Assembly (NCBI GenBank): GCA_905250115.1
Contig: CAJNOI010000039.1
Location: 568,171-632,170, forward strand
Direction: 5' to 3'
Length of the DNA: 64,000 nucleotides
Origin: Adineta steineri
Taxonomy: Eukaryota > Rotifera > Eurotatoria > Adinetida > Adinetidae
Below, one piece after another: positions 11,239 to 28,026 of the stretch. Within the stretch, counting starts at the first letter, position 1, and each line of letters opens with the position of its first letter. The translations under genes and the position numbers were made by a program. The notes beneath the pieces are model-generated. The model was not told the DNA's origin, did not search any database, and saw only the letters and a list, made by a program, of their open reading frames with translations.

Positions 11239-12892
11239 ATGGACAATAATCAATATCGACAAATTACAGGCATAATTGTTGGTTGTGGTAATCGTGGTCA
11301 AAACTATGCTCAATATGCTCGTCATTTTCCCGAACGTTTTCGTTTAATTGCTGTTGCTGATCCACGACGAGTTGTACGTGAAAAATTACAGAAACTTTAT
11401 TCACTTGAAGATAAATATGTTTATAATGATTGGCGTCGATTAGCTGATTCAAATGTTGAACGTCTTGCTGATTGTGCTGTAATTTCATTACCTGATAAAG
11501 AACATCATGAAGCAGCAACACAACTAGCTAAAAAAGGTTATCATATTCTATTAGAAAAACCAATGGCAACAAAACCTGAACATTGTAAAGAAATTGTTGA
11601 AGTTTGTAAAAGTAATAATGTATTCCTAGCTGTTTGTCATGTTTTACGATATTTACCAATTGTGAAAAAAATTAAAGAATTAATAGATAATAATACTATT
11701 GGTAAAGTTATTTCAATACAACATATTGAACCTGTTGGTAAGAAAAAAATTCATTTCATTATATTAATCTTTGAAATATATATGATTTCATTATCTATAA
11801 AGGTTTTTGGCATTTTGCTCATTCATTTGTACGTGGTAATTGGCATAATGAAAATGATAGTTGCTTTTCATTATTAGCAAAATGTTGTCATGATCTTGAT
11901 TTAATTCAATATTGGATGCAACCACGTCAATGTACAAATATTTCAAGTTTTGGAAAATTAATGCATTTTACCCCTGAAAATAAACCAAAAGGGGCTAGTG
12001 ATCGATGTTTGACTTGCTCAGTAGAATCAACATGTCCGTATTCGGCAAAAAAAATTTATTTAGAAAAACCGAATCGTGGATGGCCAGTAGCAGTTGTTGT
12101 ACCCGATATTGAAGAACATGAAAGTTGGGATGATATTAAAGTTAAAGTTAAAAATGCATTAGAAACTGGTCCATACGGAAAATGTGTTTATGGTGATTGT
12201 AATAATGATGTTGTAGATCAACAAGTGGTTATATTAAATTTTGATGATGGTAAAGAACGATGTTTTAGATAGTACAAATTAAATATCTATATTTGCATTT
12301 AGCTATGACTCTAAACAGAATCATTTAAAGGAAAATAACTAGAGATAGCTTTATATTGACTTTCCTTCTCAGATAGACCAATAAAAAACTAAAAGCTTTA
12401 TCAAGTATACAAAATCTATTAGATCTGCTATCATAATACGTTCATGTCACTGAGTACATTACTTAGATAATTTGGATGATGAGTTTTCTTTCTAATTATA
12501 GTCTATTAATTTCTCTCTCTATTATTATAGGAGCAACAGCAACTATGCAAATGGTTGCATTTACTGAACAAATATGTCAACGTACAGCACGTATATTTGG
12601 TAGTCATGGTGAATTAACATGGACAGGCGAAGATACCTTAGTTCATTATGATTTTCTTACACAAAAACGTAAATTATATGATGAAACTGATCTTTCCATT
12701 GCTGGTATTATGAGTGGTCACGGTGGTGCAGATTTTTTTGCTATGGATTCATTTGTACGTGCAGTATCTTTGAATAAGCCTGAATTAATTGGAACAGGAC
12801 CTCAAGATTCCTTAAATAGTCATTTAATAGCTTTTGCTGCTGAAACAGCTCGAAAAGAAAATCGTGTTTGCAACATGAGTGAATTTTTATAA
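11239..12892 (+). CDS. Gfo/Idh/MocA-family NAD(P)-dependent oxidoreductase
   Basis: Three exons: 11239-11737, 11803-12249 and 12531-12892; 435 aa. The N-terminal Rossmann fold starts TGIIVGCGNRGQNYAQYA (GxGxxG), followed by VADPRR at the end of strand 2 and the family's EKP motif (ILLEKPMATKP) with its catalytic Lys. The second domain has FVRGNW and CCHDLDLIQYWM, the usual His-Asp active-site element. A Cys group (SDRCLTCSVESTCPYSAKKI) follows, as in a subset of the family; its role is unknown to me. Members oxidise or reduce sugars and inositols. Substrate is not predictable here. The start is the Met in MDNNQYRQ; an earlier in-frame TTG is not needed. Confidence 0.85.
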
Positions 12893-12938
12893 GGAAATAT
12901 AATTTCTTTCGCTTTTTATTCGACTAAACAATTATTTT

Positions 12939-14001
12939 TTATTCATGATTTTTTATAAATTCGCTTAAATTCGATGTACTAGAAAAACATTGAAATTGTT
13001 CGAGATCAATTGTCGATGAAATATTCGATGGTATCGTCACATCAAGATTTGATATTGATGAATGATGTGATATTTTTTGTTCATTTTGATTTCGATCAGT
13101 TTCCATTGTTTGACTATCAATACTTATTAAATCAGATTTAATTTGATTATTTCTTAAATATAAATAAAGTAAAAATTTCATGTTATCATTTATTATTACT
13201 TTTCATTTCGAAAATTTTCTCCGATTGAATTAGTTTTCAATTCTTCTATTGCATGTCGTACATTTGAACATTGATCACCAAATGATAATGAATCAACATG
13301 TTCACATGTTACAATATTAATTGATGATTTAATTCGATCTGAATTAATATCTTCATTTATTGGTACTTTCCATTGAATACCATATTTTATTGGCGTAGAA
13401 GAAATTGTATCATTATCGATAACATTAATTATAGTTCGATCTTCGTTAATAACTGTTCTTGATGGTGAAGTTATTGAAATAGATTGACTTACAAAAAAAT
13501 GAGAAAAGTTTATAATTCAAAATTGTTCATATGATGATCAATTTTCTAAATTAATTGCTACTTTATCAAAAAATATAAATCATGTCAATTATAGACAATA
13601 TCATCAATAGTAAATTTTCAAGAGAACGAAAAAGTCATGTTCTCCATCATATAATTAAGGAGTACTTCAAAAAAATTGTTCACATATTTTTTTATTTTGT
13701 TCTGCTTCTGATTCAATTTCAAACAAAATCAATGATGTTCTAGTATTAGTTTTTTTTGTTTGCCAAAAACACGCACACTGACCACCTTTTTTTTCCTATG
13801 AATTCTTATATAGATAAATTCTCACTTGAATTTTTGTAAAGATAAAACTGATAGTATTTGATTATTTTCTTGTTGTAACTGATCATTATGAATAGATGTT
13901 ATATCATTTTGTTTATTTCTAATATGAATAATTGCCAATGTAATAGCACTTACAAAAGCAATTGCTATTGAAAGACCTCCGATAAGTTCAACTATAACCA
14001 T
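12939..14001 (-). CDS. unrecognised single-pass membrane protein
   Basis: Three exons (13826-14001, 13200-13487, 12939-13152) add to 678 nt, 225 aa, with introns of 338 and 47 bp and clean GT-AG ends. The first exon begins MVIVELIGGLSIAIAFVSAI, one transmembrane helix with almost no extracellular N-terminus, followed by a basic IRNKQ and a polar Gln/Asn-rich stretch. The remainder is hydrophilic, Ser/Thr/Asn/Ile-rich, with no domain I recognise. The frame stays open exactly through both splice junctions, the main evidence that this is a gene. It lies tail to tail with the oxidoreductase, 46 bp apart. Confidence 0.55.
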
Positions 14002-14451
14002 TGAATATCGTTATAAAAATATTTGTAAAAATGATTTCATTCATTGTATAATAAAATAATATATATAAACATAACTTATTTTTAAATCTTTTTTTTTCTT
14101 TTCTATTATCTATATTTAACAAAGATTATTCATTATCATTGTTGCCTAAGCAATATCACCTTTCAAATAAAAATGAAACGAAATAAAATAGCCAATATGA
14201 ACATATGGTCATGGTTCATCGAGTTGCTCGTTCAAGTGTTCTATAAGTTCAATTGCTTCTCTTTTTCATCTGTATTTGCCATACATACATACATATATGT
14301 GTGTATATATATATATATGTACTAAATAATTTCTCAAACGATAAACGAACAATTTTCAACTAGTGACACATACAGGTGAATAAGAAAACCAATACAACCT
14401 TATTAATTATTATTATTTGTTTACTCATTCTATCAATCAAGAACGATCACG
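14002..14451. repeat. microsatellites in a divergent intergenic spacer
   Basis: Contains an ACAT/TA/TG simple repeat at about 14281-14322 (catacatacata then tgtgtgtatatatata). Otherwise it is AT-rich upstream sequence for the two flanking divergent genes. Confidence 0.6.
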
Positions 14452-16404
14452 ATGAATGAAACAGTTGACAGTGTTTATCGGTTCGTTACTGATCAATCAT
14501 CAACAGCATATAGTAAAATGAATTCATTTGTTTCATCACTTCGTCGTCGTTTTGATAAGGTACTTACAGTTGCTGCTACTTCTTCTAATAATACATCTTC
14601 AACAAATCCTTCATCAACAAATGACGGTGAGATTTTATTGCTTAAAGAAGCTATAACAGATGCTTATCTTATGCTTGCTATGACAAATAATGATAATAAC
14701 GAATTAAAAGATTGTTTGCATGTTGCTGAAATTTTTCAACAACAATCATGTTCACCCGCTACTGCACGTCGTTTAATTAATGAAATACGTTCGTTTATAT
14801 CTTTATCTAATTCAGATGACTATTATTTAACAAATAAAAAAACAGATCAAACCAAAAGATCAGACAAACATCTCAATGTATATGATACATTGAACAAACA
14901 TCGTCCATTAACACGATCAAATCCGAATGTACACAATACCAATAAAAGCGAGGCGGGTAAGCCCGTTAATATGCAAAGACATTCGCTTCGTAGCTCTATG
15001 CGTAATTTACTAAAACGTCGTTCAATAAAAGTTCCATCTAAAAAAATTCTAGGCCCACCATCCAATGATCTTCAAACTCCACATATATACGAAACACTCG
15101 ATACACCATCACCGGAAAAAACATCACCAATTGATTCATCATCAGCACTCGAACTACCATATACATCATCATCATCATCACCAATAATAAAATCATCCTA
15201 TTTAATTCCATCATCAATTGTTGTTCTTGATCATTTTACAACAAATCTTTATCTTGTTGTTAATTCAACCTTAAATCAATTATTTGTTGTATTTGGTTCA
15301 ACAAAAATTCATACTATTAAATTATATGATACAAACGGACGAAAAATTCATTCAAATGATCTTATCTTACAATATAAATTTGAAGATTTACATGGTTATA
15401 AATTATTATCATCAGCATTAAATAATAATTCAGAAAATCGTTTAATTGTTAATGAAATACGTGTTTATGTTACTGAATCATTAGACGAATCATCAACAAA
15501 TCAAACACTTAAACAACGTTTATTATTTTTTGATCAAACTGGTCAATTTATGTCAGCATCAAAACGTTTACCTATAACAAATGAATTATTATTTGTTGAA
15601 GTTGATCGTTCAACACCATCTATATATGCATATGATGGATTAAATTTAATAAATTTAGAACGTAATTGGTCAACAAATGTTGAAAATATTGATTGTATAT
15701 CATCAGGTTCAACATTTCTTGTTTGTTTACATACAAAAACAAATCAAATAAGTATATATAATAATCAAACTGGTTCATTTATTTATCGTTGGTTAATAAC
15801 AACACAAAATATTCATCATTTACAAACAGTTTATTTATGTGTATCACGTCATGATTTAATTTATGTTTTAGTTTGGAATTGTGATGTACATCCAGTTAAT
15901 AATCTTGTTCTTGTTTTTGATCAAGAAGGACAATTACGTCGAGAATATTATATACCAAATCGTATTACACCAAATATGCATGGATCATATGCATATGATA
16001 TGACACTTGGTGGACATCAATCAAGTAATCCATTTGCTAATGTAATTCGTCGTCCATCAACAAAACCAAATCCACAAGCAATGGCATGGATGCAACAACA
16101 AGCTATGTGGAATGCTGGTGGTAGACAGCATCCACATTTATGGCCAAATACTCTTGGACCAAGATCACCCATGCAACCAATTTATCAAGGTATGGGTAGA
16201 CATTATGAAATGTATCATCATCAACAACAACAACAACAACACCATGATGATAATACATTATTTCATGCAAGATTTATTGCTATTACTGATGATGATACAT
16301 TAATTCTATCAAATATTATTGATCTTGGTTTAGATGAAGAAACACAAGAAACAGCTGTTGTTAATGTTAGTCGAAAGATTTTATTTTTTCATATTGATAC
16401 GTAA
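14452..16404 (+). CDS. unrecognised 650-aa intronless protein, beta-propeller-like C-terminal half
   Basis: One uninterrupted frame of 650 codons, unusual in a window where most genes of this size are cut by many small introns. Residues 1-250 are polar and Ser/Asn-rich with helical patches (SVYRFVTDQSSTAYSKMNSF; LKEAITDAYLMLAM). From about residue 250 come repeated beta-strand-like hydrophobic stretches with Asp/Asn/Gly turns (LYLVVNSTLNQLFVVFGS; HTIKLYDTNGRKIH; IYAYDGLNLINLERNW; SISIYNNQTGSF-like; LVFDQEGQLRREYYIP), the rhythm of a WD/NHL-type propeller. A Gln/His run (HHQQQQQQQHH) occurs late. No named family is recognised. Codon use looks like a genuine coding gene. Confidence 0.65.
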   Translation: MNETVDSVYRFVTDQSSTAYSKMNSFVSSLRRRFDKVLTVAATSSNNTSSTNPSSTNDGEILLLKEAITDAYLMLAMTNNDNNELKDCLHVAEIFQQQSCSPATARRLINEIRSFISLSNSDDYYLTNKKTDQTKRSDKHLNVYDTLNKHRPLTRSNPNVHNTNKSEAGKPVNMQRHSLRSSMRNLLKRRSIKVPSKKILGPPSNDLQTPHIYETLDTPSPEKTSPIDSSSALELPYTSSSSSPIIKSSYLIPSSIVVLDHFTTNLYLVVNSTLNQLFVVFGSTKIHTIKLYDTNGRKIHSNDLILQYKFEDLHGYKLLSSALNNNSENRLIVNEIRVYVTESLDESSTNQTLKQRLLFFDQTGQFMSASKRLPITNELLFVEVDRSTPSIYAYDGLNLINLERNWSTNVENIDCISSGSTFLVCLHTKTNQISIYNNQTGSFIYRWLITTQNIHHLQTVYLCVSRHDLIYVLVWNCDVHPVNNLVLVFDQEGQLRREYYIPNRITPNMHGSYAYDMTLGGHQSSNPFANVIRRPSTKPNPQAMAWMQQQAMWNAGGRQHPHLWPNTLGPRSPMQPIYQGMGRHYEMYHHQQQQQQHHDDNTLFHARFIAITDDDTLILSNIIDLGLDEETQETAVVNVSRKILFFHIDT

Positions 16405-17876
16405 TTTAATGTACATGTTTTTATATTAATATATGTCTAAATGAAGAAAGAAAAATTAATTGTTCATTTTTCTTTTCTCATAAATACTTCCTATTCTTTT
16501 ATCTAAACAAAAAAAAAATAATAATAACTTTTTATATTTTATACGTTTATTTTAAACAAGACAATAGATGCATAGTATATCAAACATTGAAAAGAAATGT
16601 ATTTCGTAAGAAGTTTTTTTCAAAATTATAACAAAGATTTAGATAATAATTTCTATTGTTTTGAAAAAACATGATCGAAAATAATCATCGATCTCCATAG
16701 ATGTATAGACACATAATAATAGGTCTTCACAAACTGTATGAAACAAGTCAAGAATACATTTTCTTATCAGTTGCAATACAAGCAAGTAGATCGATCATTT
16801 TTTTATATTTTAATCCCATATGAATTGTGCTAACAGATTTTGTTTTTATAACAAGATTAATTCTTAATCACATCTCTCATTTTCAAAGAAATATTTCTAG
16901 TTGTTTGTGATTGTTATAGACAGTTATAATTCAAAAGACATCAATATTGTCGCTAAAAATGAGAAATATATTTTTATAGAACTTGACTACGAATCTTCAT
17001 GATTAAATTATAGAACAGTCATTGAAACTCACTGATTTTACTATAATGTTTATGATTGTTACGAATATTACTGTCACGATTTTTTTTATTGCATTCGCAT
17101 ATTTTAATACGAAAACATCAAAAGAATCTATCTAATCTCGATTGTGTGAACGACTAAAAATATTATTCCGATTATTGTCACATATTCACCTAATTTCTTT
17201 TATTTGTCATCACATCATAGTTCAAAAACATTTCTTTTCTCACTTTTCTATAACACTTTATATGATCATAAAAATAATTGTATGTGTATTGAACACAAGC
17301 ATCTTTCATTGTGAAAGATTGTCATTCTTTTTTTTAATTTCAAACTAATCAATTTAATTCATTATTAAAAAATAACCTTGTATTTGTTCACAAACAAAAA
17401 CCATATATCGATGATGGACACACATTGTGATCACATTTCCACATGATCAACTATTTAATCTCACACAATGTTAGGAATGTCTTCAATGCACACCTAATAT
17501 GCTCATTGTTAAAGGCTATAAAGTTATAATATTCATGTTTATATGATGGTAAAATGAGCCATGTTTTGGTCACAGATGGGTGTTATTCGTTCCGAAGGAC
17601 ATTAAAAGGCTATCTGACACCTTTTCATTCTTGACACCTTTCTTCTGGTTGATCGTCGCTGAGCACATTTTTATTTTTATGTTTAATGTTTATAGTCAAG
17701 AGAGAAGGACAAAGACAGAGAGAGAGAGAGGGAGGGAGAAAAATTTAAGAGTAACAAAATTCTTTGATTGAATATATTTATCAATCAATCACTCACTCAC
17801 TAGAAGAAAAAGACAAAATCAATATTTTTGATTTAAAAAGAGAGTGCATATGACATACACACATCAAATCAATAAG
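16405..17876. other. intergenic region upstream of the Wnt gene
   Basis: AT-rich, with short frames only (for example 17142-17348 and 17580-17771), all low complexity. A purine-rich GAGAGAGAGAGGGAGGGAG tract is at about 17715-17740. I see no gene. Confidence 0.5.
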
Positions 17877-19046
17877 ATGTCATCATTGATTATCATATTC
17901 TCATTTATTATTACTGTACAAGCTAAAACATTACCAAGTGATTTTATGTAAATATTAACTAATCAAAATATTCTTCTATTAATTATTTGTTTCTTCTAAA
18001 AGGCTATTAGGTTTAACACCAACTACTCAATTAATCGATGGTTTAACATGTGAATCTTATCGTCCATTTCTGGGACAAAATACAGAAATATTATGTTCAA
18101 AAATTCCTCAATTACATAAAATTCTCTATGAATCAAATATACAAACTCATACACAATGTCAATATCATTTTCGTGATCATCCATGGGGTTGTCGATTAAG
18201 TTCAAAAATAACTCCATTGCGAAGATTTTTACGACAATGTAAGTTATTTTTTTATTTTTTATTAATAAAATATATTTGTCTGTTTTTTTGTTTCGTAGCA
18301 TCAAAAGAAGCTTCATTTTATACAACATTAGCAAGTGCAACCTTAACATTAAATTTAGTAAATGCTTGTATTAAAGGTCAAATTAATGATACTCATTGTT
18401 TATGTTCAAATCAACGACAATTATGTGAAACAGATCCAAATATAGCATTTCAATTCGCATCATTAATCACTGATGGTTTCAATATGTCAAAAAATTTTCA
18501 ACAAAAATTCTTATTTCAACTTAATCAAGCAAATAAAGAACTTGGACGAAAGGTAAATGACATGATATATGGACATAAAAAAAGAACTAAACCATACCTT
18601 TATATTTGATATAGATTGTTAAAAATATGATGCATAAAGACTGTCGATGTCATGGCGTTAGTGGTTCATGTGAACTACAAATATGTCGATTACGTCCAGC
18701 TACATTGATGGATATTAGTTATGAAATATATTTTAATACATATAAAAATGCTCATTATATAGAATCAATTGAATATATTAAATCGGAAGAAAAAAATCAA
18801 CTATTTTATGCACGGAAATCAATAAATTATTGTCGTTCAAATTCATTTATTGATTATCAAGGTGTACAACAAGGTCGAGAATGTTTTAGTAATGAAGGAT
18901 GTGAACAAGTTTGTTGTAATAGAGGATATAAAATTCATACTGAAATGAAATTAATTGATAATTGTCATTGTTTTTTTTCATGGAATATTGTTAATATTCA
19001 ATGTCAACCATGTGAAAAGAAAATAACACGAATGATTTGTATATAA
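17877..19046 (+). CDS. Wnt family secreted ligand
   Basis: Four exons: 17877-17947, 18003-18238, 18299-18552 and 18615-19046; 330 aa. A signal peptide starts MSSLIIIFSFIITVQA. Conserved Wnt elements appear in order: CSKIPQ, TQCQYHFRDHPWGCRL (the QC-F-RWNC block), KEASFYTTLASATLT (usual KETAFxYAIxxAGV), and HKDCRCHGVSGSCELQICR, which keeps the CHGxSGSC lipid-attachment loop with its Ser. Then come RECFSNEGCEQVCCNRGY (C-x-LCCGRG block) and the terminal C-x-C cluster (NCHCFFSW, CQPCEKK). It should act extracellularly through Frizzled receptors after palmitoleoylation. The protein is slightly short (family 350-400 aa), and the usual T-C-W after the loop is I-C-R. The subfamily is not assigned. 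Confidence 0.92.
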
Positions 19047-21402
19047 TTTTGTTTATTTTTATGTAAATAATAATAATGATTATTAGATGACTTGATTTTT
19101 TTTTCTTTTAGAAATAAATATCTAATATTTGTGAATTAATATTTATCCGATCAGATAGAAAATGTTTCATTTAATAGATAATTTTATATATTAAAATGTT
19201 AATTTTTTTATAAATAGTTAGTTATGTGATCAGTTTGTAATTTATTTCATTCCTTTAAAATGTGTTATTAAAGGTTATTTGAATAAAAATCAGTGCAATA
19301 TTCTTTTAGTCTTCTGAAATACAGATGAATAGAGAAGAATTGAAGCATCTAATGATGTTTAATGAATAAAATCGTTCTACCTGCAGTTCCGTTTTGGAGT
19401 TAATTGTTATTCGATCATATCTACTGTAGCTTAATAATCATCGAGATTTTTAAGAATCTTTTTTTTCTTCTCCCGATGATATTTAATCATTAAAATATGT
19501 TTGTAATACATCATAATAATCAGCCAATATTTACATTATGATTATCCCAGATTATAAACTAATATTCATAAGTCTTAAACATGTTTATATACTTCATTTA
19601 GCTTTTTTCTTCTCTAATATCTTTTATCTTTTAGATATGAATTGCATAGGATTAGGATATAAATATCTATTAATATTCAATGAAGCATTGAATCATTTAA
19701 AAAAATATATTATTAATTTATTAATTACAGTATCATGAAGAAAAAAATTTCTATTATAATCAAATAATTATTTCTTAATAAATCAAACCTCAGGTTTTTT
19801 CCTTTTTTTTCTATAGAACAGGAAAGAAAACATTAGTATAGATTCAATTCAACTAAACTAAATAGAAAAGAAAAAAAAGAAAAACTTTATTTGTTAAACT
19901 AATGAACAATCTAGATGCAATCATCTTCAGGCTATAAATGCAATCAAACCCATATCCATAATCAATTTATTTGGTGTTTTCAATCATTGTTCAAATAACA
20001 ATTCAATGCCCGTTAGACAAATACTTATTTTACAATAGAAAGAAAATCATCTCTTTATTCTATTTTTCTTTCTTTTCATCATGTCATATATATATATATA
20101 TATCTATATATATCATTATTTTGTTAGAAATGTCGTTCAATAGAGAACAAAACAAATTTCTTCTAGATCATTTTAATTTGAAAACTTCGTATTTCTACTT
20201 ATTGAATAGATCTTTCGGAAATACTTAACATGCTTTATATAAACATCAAAAATTTTCTTTAAAATGAATAAAAAAAAGCAAAACAAAAGATTCTTGTTGA
20301 CCATGATTTGAAATACATACTCTTATCTGTCCTCTTCTCATCTGAAAAGTTTTCCGTTTTATGGTTTTTTATTTATTTCTAGTAATCATTGATAGTAATT
20401 TTGATGAAAATTTTGTAGTTAGCTTTTTTTATCTGCATATATTTCCTTTGAATCCGTTCATTTAATATCCAATTTCCATAATTAATAAGCTTGTTGAAAA
20501 TGAGAGAGAGAGAGAAAACAACGAATAATATCCTTCACTTTTCATTGAAGAACTTTCTTTTTTTTTTTATTATTATTAATATACGAGCATATAATTAAAA
20601 ACTTGTTGTTTTCTTTTCTTAAAAAAACAATTTGTGAAAAAGGATTTTATTATTTAACAAAAGACAAAAAAAAATAGATAGGACCTAGGATTGAAATGAA
20701 TTATAGGTTTGATGTTAAAAGAAAAAGATTGCATCTGTTTGATAGCGATTACTAACTACTGTATGATCGGTAAATTACACACTAACAACAGAGGCGGCAT
20801 TGATTATGGCGGTAATGCAAGCATGATTAGTAAGGATGAGTTACTCAAGTATCTCATTTGCTTACCAATAACAGAACACAGATAAAAGTAAAGAGATCGT
20901 ATTATACTTGGTGAATTTTCTCACTTTCTTCTTTTCTCATTCTTTTTCTAGAGTTTGTGTTTGGTCTTCTTTTTCTTATTCTACGCTTTTCTTATGTGTC
21001 TACGTGCGCGACCAAGCGAGCGTGATTGTTGTGTTCAAGCTTAACAACGACAGCCGAGAAAGAAAAAGAGGAAGAGATGAGAGAGAAAGAGACAGAGTGC
21101 TAAGGAAGAGAGAGAGAAAGCGAGAGGGAGAGAGAGAAGGTTGATCGCCGTCTCTTATTATCATCATTGTCGCGCGTTTGACTGTCTCTTGCATCAAGAA
21201 GTTTACTCAATTCTTTTTTCTTGACAGGCCAATATGTATCTTATCGTAAATGCTCGAACGATTTTTTATCGAAGATTTTCTTAATAGGCTCATTTAAGTT
21301 AATAAGTGAATTTTTACGATAGACCACAGGAGAGCGAACGAGAGAGCCAGATACAAGAGCATATGTGTGAGTATATATGTGTACGCGAGTTTTCAATCGT
21401 CG
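19047..21402. other. intergenic region with purine-rich tract
   Basis: No gene is recognised. A TA run (tatatatatatatatc) is at about 20088-20115. A long purine-biased tract (GAAAGAGAGAGAAAG type) runs from about 21055 to 21140 just upstream of the glutamate receptor gene. Open frames in the tract on both strands (Arg/Glu or Leu/Ser repeats) are artefacts of the simple sequence. Confidence 0.5.
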
Positions 21403-26005
<4,603 letters not shown>

Positions 26006-26813
26006 GAACCTAATTAATTTCTTTTTTGCTGTTTTTGTTCTTATATTAGATGTTTTTATTTTGTCATTAAAAGAATAAAAAGAATATTTCATTCATTTAA
26101 CATAAATTCAATCAAAATCTAGTATTTTCGTATTGTAAAATGTAGATAGGACATTCTTAATTATAGTGTCTAGCGACGTTCTCTTTTTTTGTCTATTGCT
26201 GATTTGCATCAAACATAACGAAACATATAATTGAGCATTACTTGAAGGTTATGGACGAGTCTGTCATTTAGTCTCTGTAATTTTGAATAGACAACGATAA
26301 GTAATTTAGACTGAATAACTGGCGACTATTTTTAAGAAATTCATTTCTATTGTTGAGAAAAACTCAATATGTACTAGACCATACCCACAGATTCTCGAAA
26401 ATTTGTAATGATATACTGGATACTTTGTCAAGAGAAAGATCAACATCATTCACAGTTAATTGCAAGAGAACTGTTACAATATGTACCTATGAATATAGAC
26501 AGTTTCTTTCTCAAATTACTATTGATTATGCATTACGTTAATATATCTAGTTTCAATGTTATTTTGGATATGTGCGTTTTAACAAATCTATACTTTTCGA
26601 TATATAGCGACATCTATCTACGAATTATGTAAATTCAAAAACGAGAATCCATTGCGGAATAGCAACTGATAGAACTCCATTGTTTGTTTTTTTTAACAAA
26701 AAAAAGAACTGATAGGCTCGTTTTTTTCTCAATTAATTTATCTTGCTGTAATATAATTGGAGAATAGTATTCACACTTGATTTGTTTTGCTGAATTTTAT
26801 TTGTCAATTGTGA
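26006..26813. other. intergenic region
   Basis: AT-rich spacer between the glutamate-receptor gene and NDUFAF8. Overlapping short frames at 26350-26632 show no domain. Nothing else is supported. Confidence 0.45.
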
Positions 26814-27055
26814 ATGCCCGAAAGTCTTGCTCGTAAACGCTTGACTGGTATTGCTAAAAACGTTGCCACGTGTTCAACTCAGGTAATATACAAAATATTA
26901 AAATTATATATATATCTATAATAATATTCATTTTATTCTCTATAAAGGCTACAACGTACGCTGCGTGTGTAATTAATCATAGTGATTTAAAAAAAGACTC
27001 GTGTTTAAAAGAATTTCTTGCTCTTAAAGATTGTGTACAAAAAGCAGTAGGATAA
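26814..27055 (+). CDS. NDUFAF8: NDUFAF8-like twin CX9C complex I assembly factor
   Basis: Exons 26814-26882 and 26948-27055 give 58 aa. The protein carries two CX9C pairs, CSTQATTYAAC and CLKEFLALKDC, separated by a VINHSDLKKDS loop, the coiled-coil-helix-coiled-coil-helix fold imported into the mitochondrial intermembrane space by the MIA40 route. The KDSCLKEFLALKDC segment is very close to the KDFCxxEFxALRSC segment of NDUFAF8 (C17orf89), which stabilises NDUFAF5 during complex I assembly. The start MPESLARKRLTGIA is the only Met upstream of the first Cys. The gene stops only 52 nt before the EMC7 start codon. Confidence 0.82.
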
Positions 27056-27090
27056 AAACTCTTTTAATCATTCCTTTTTCTTATTTCTTT

Positions 27091-27107
27091 ATATTAGGCA
27101 TTAAAAA
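27091..27107 (+). promoter_or_regulatory. candidate trans-splice acceptor before EMC7
   Basis: In the 52-nt gap between the NDUFAF8 stop and the EMC7 ATG there is a T-rich tract ending TTTATATTAG (AG at 27096-27097), followed by 10 nt and the start codon. No room exists for an independent promoter plus upstream exon, so a spliced-leader acceptor in a two-gene transcript is the simplest reading. This is inference. Confidence 0.5.
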
Positions 27108-27909
27108 ATGGTTAAATTTTTTAATACGATTTTGTTTTGTTTCACATTGGTAATGTTTATTAATGCATCTCAAGATTCGATTGCTAATAATCCTACCAAT
27201 GAAAATGTAGGTTCATATAAAATTGAAGGTAAAATTACTGTACCACCTGGTGATAATGCACTTGAAAATACAAGAATCTTAATTGACGAAGGTGTTTATG
27301 TTGGTGTTCCTCAAGTTGATGGAACATTCGTTATATGTGGTATAATTTTTTTATCATATCTATTTTTCTTTTTAAAAATAAAATTGAATTAAATCTTTAG
27401 GAGTTCCAAGTGGTTCGTACATTGTTTCTGTTGTTTCACCTCTTCATGTATTTGAACCTGTTCGTGTTGATATCAATGCTAAAGGTAAAATTCGTGCACG
27501 TAAAGTTAATTTTATTCAACCAGGAGAAGTTGTTACAATGAAATATCCATTAAATTTTGAAACACATGGTATACCAAATTATTTTCAAAAACGGGAAGTT
27601 TATCGATTAACAGATGTTATTATGAATCCAATGTTTTTAACATTACTTGTTCCATTAGCATTATTATTAATTTTACCTAAAATTGCTTCACAAGATCCTG
27701 AAATGCAACGTGATTTTCAACAAGCTAGTAATTTTCTTCAACCAAATATCAATACACCAGAAATTGGTGAAATGTTTGCCAATATATTTGGTGGACCTAA
27801 AAAACAAAAACCAACACAACAACAAATTCAAAGTAATGCTGCAAATAGTGGATCAGTAACAGCACAACAAAAACGAAGAAATGAAGCAATTAATAAACGA
27901 AGAAATTAA
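27108..27909 (+). CDS. EMC7: EMC7, ER membrane protein complex subunit 7
   Basis: Exons 27108-27339 and 27401-27909; 246 aa. A signal peptide (MVKFFNTILFCFTLVMFINA) leads into a lumenal beta-sandwich (KIEGKITVPPGDNALENTRI; GVYVGVPQVDGTFVICGVPS) typical of the EMC7 carboxypeptidase-regulatory-like domain. A single membrane helix follows (MNPMFLTLLVPLALLLILPKI) and then a cytosolic Gln/Lys-rich tail with an amphipathic FANIFGGPKK element and a basic end (KRRNEAINKRRN). EMC inserts tail-anchored and multipass proteins into the ER membrane. The length agrees with the family (about 240 aa). An AATAAA is at 27982. Confidence 0.92.
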
Positions 27910-28026
27910 TGGATTTGTGTTCTTTTTTTTTTGTTCTCTGCTTTTGTATAACTTTTCTTTCGTTTTTCTTTTCTTATTTCGAATAAAAAAAATTTCAAAC
28001 AAATTTTTTTATTGTTTTGCTTTTTG

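Noticed and set aside
21000..21197. Arg/Glu-rich and Leu/Ser-rich open frames
   Set aside because: Artefacts of the GAGAAAGA purine tract on both strands.
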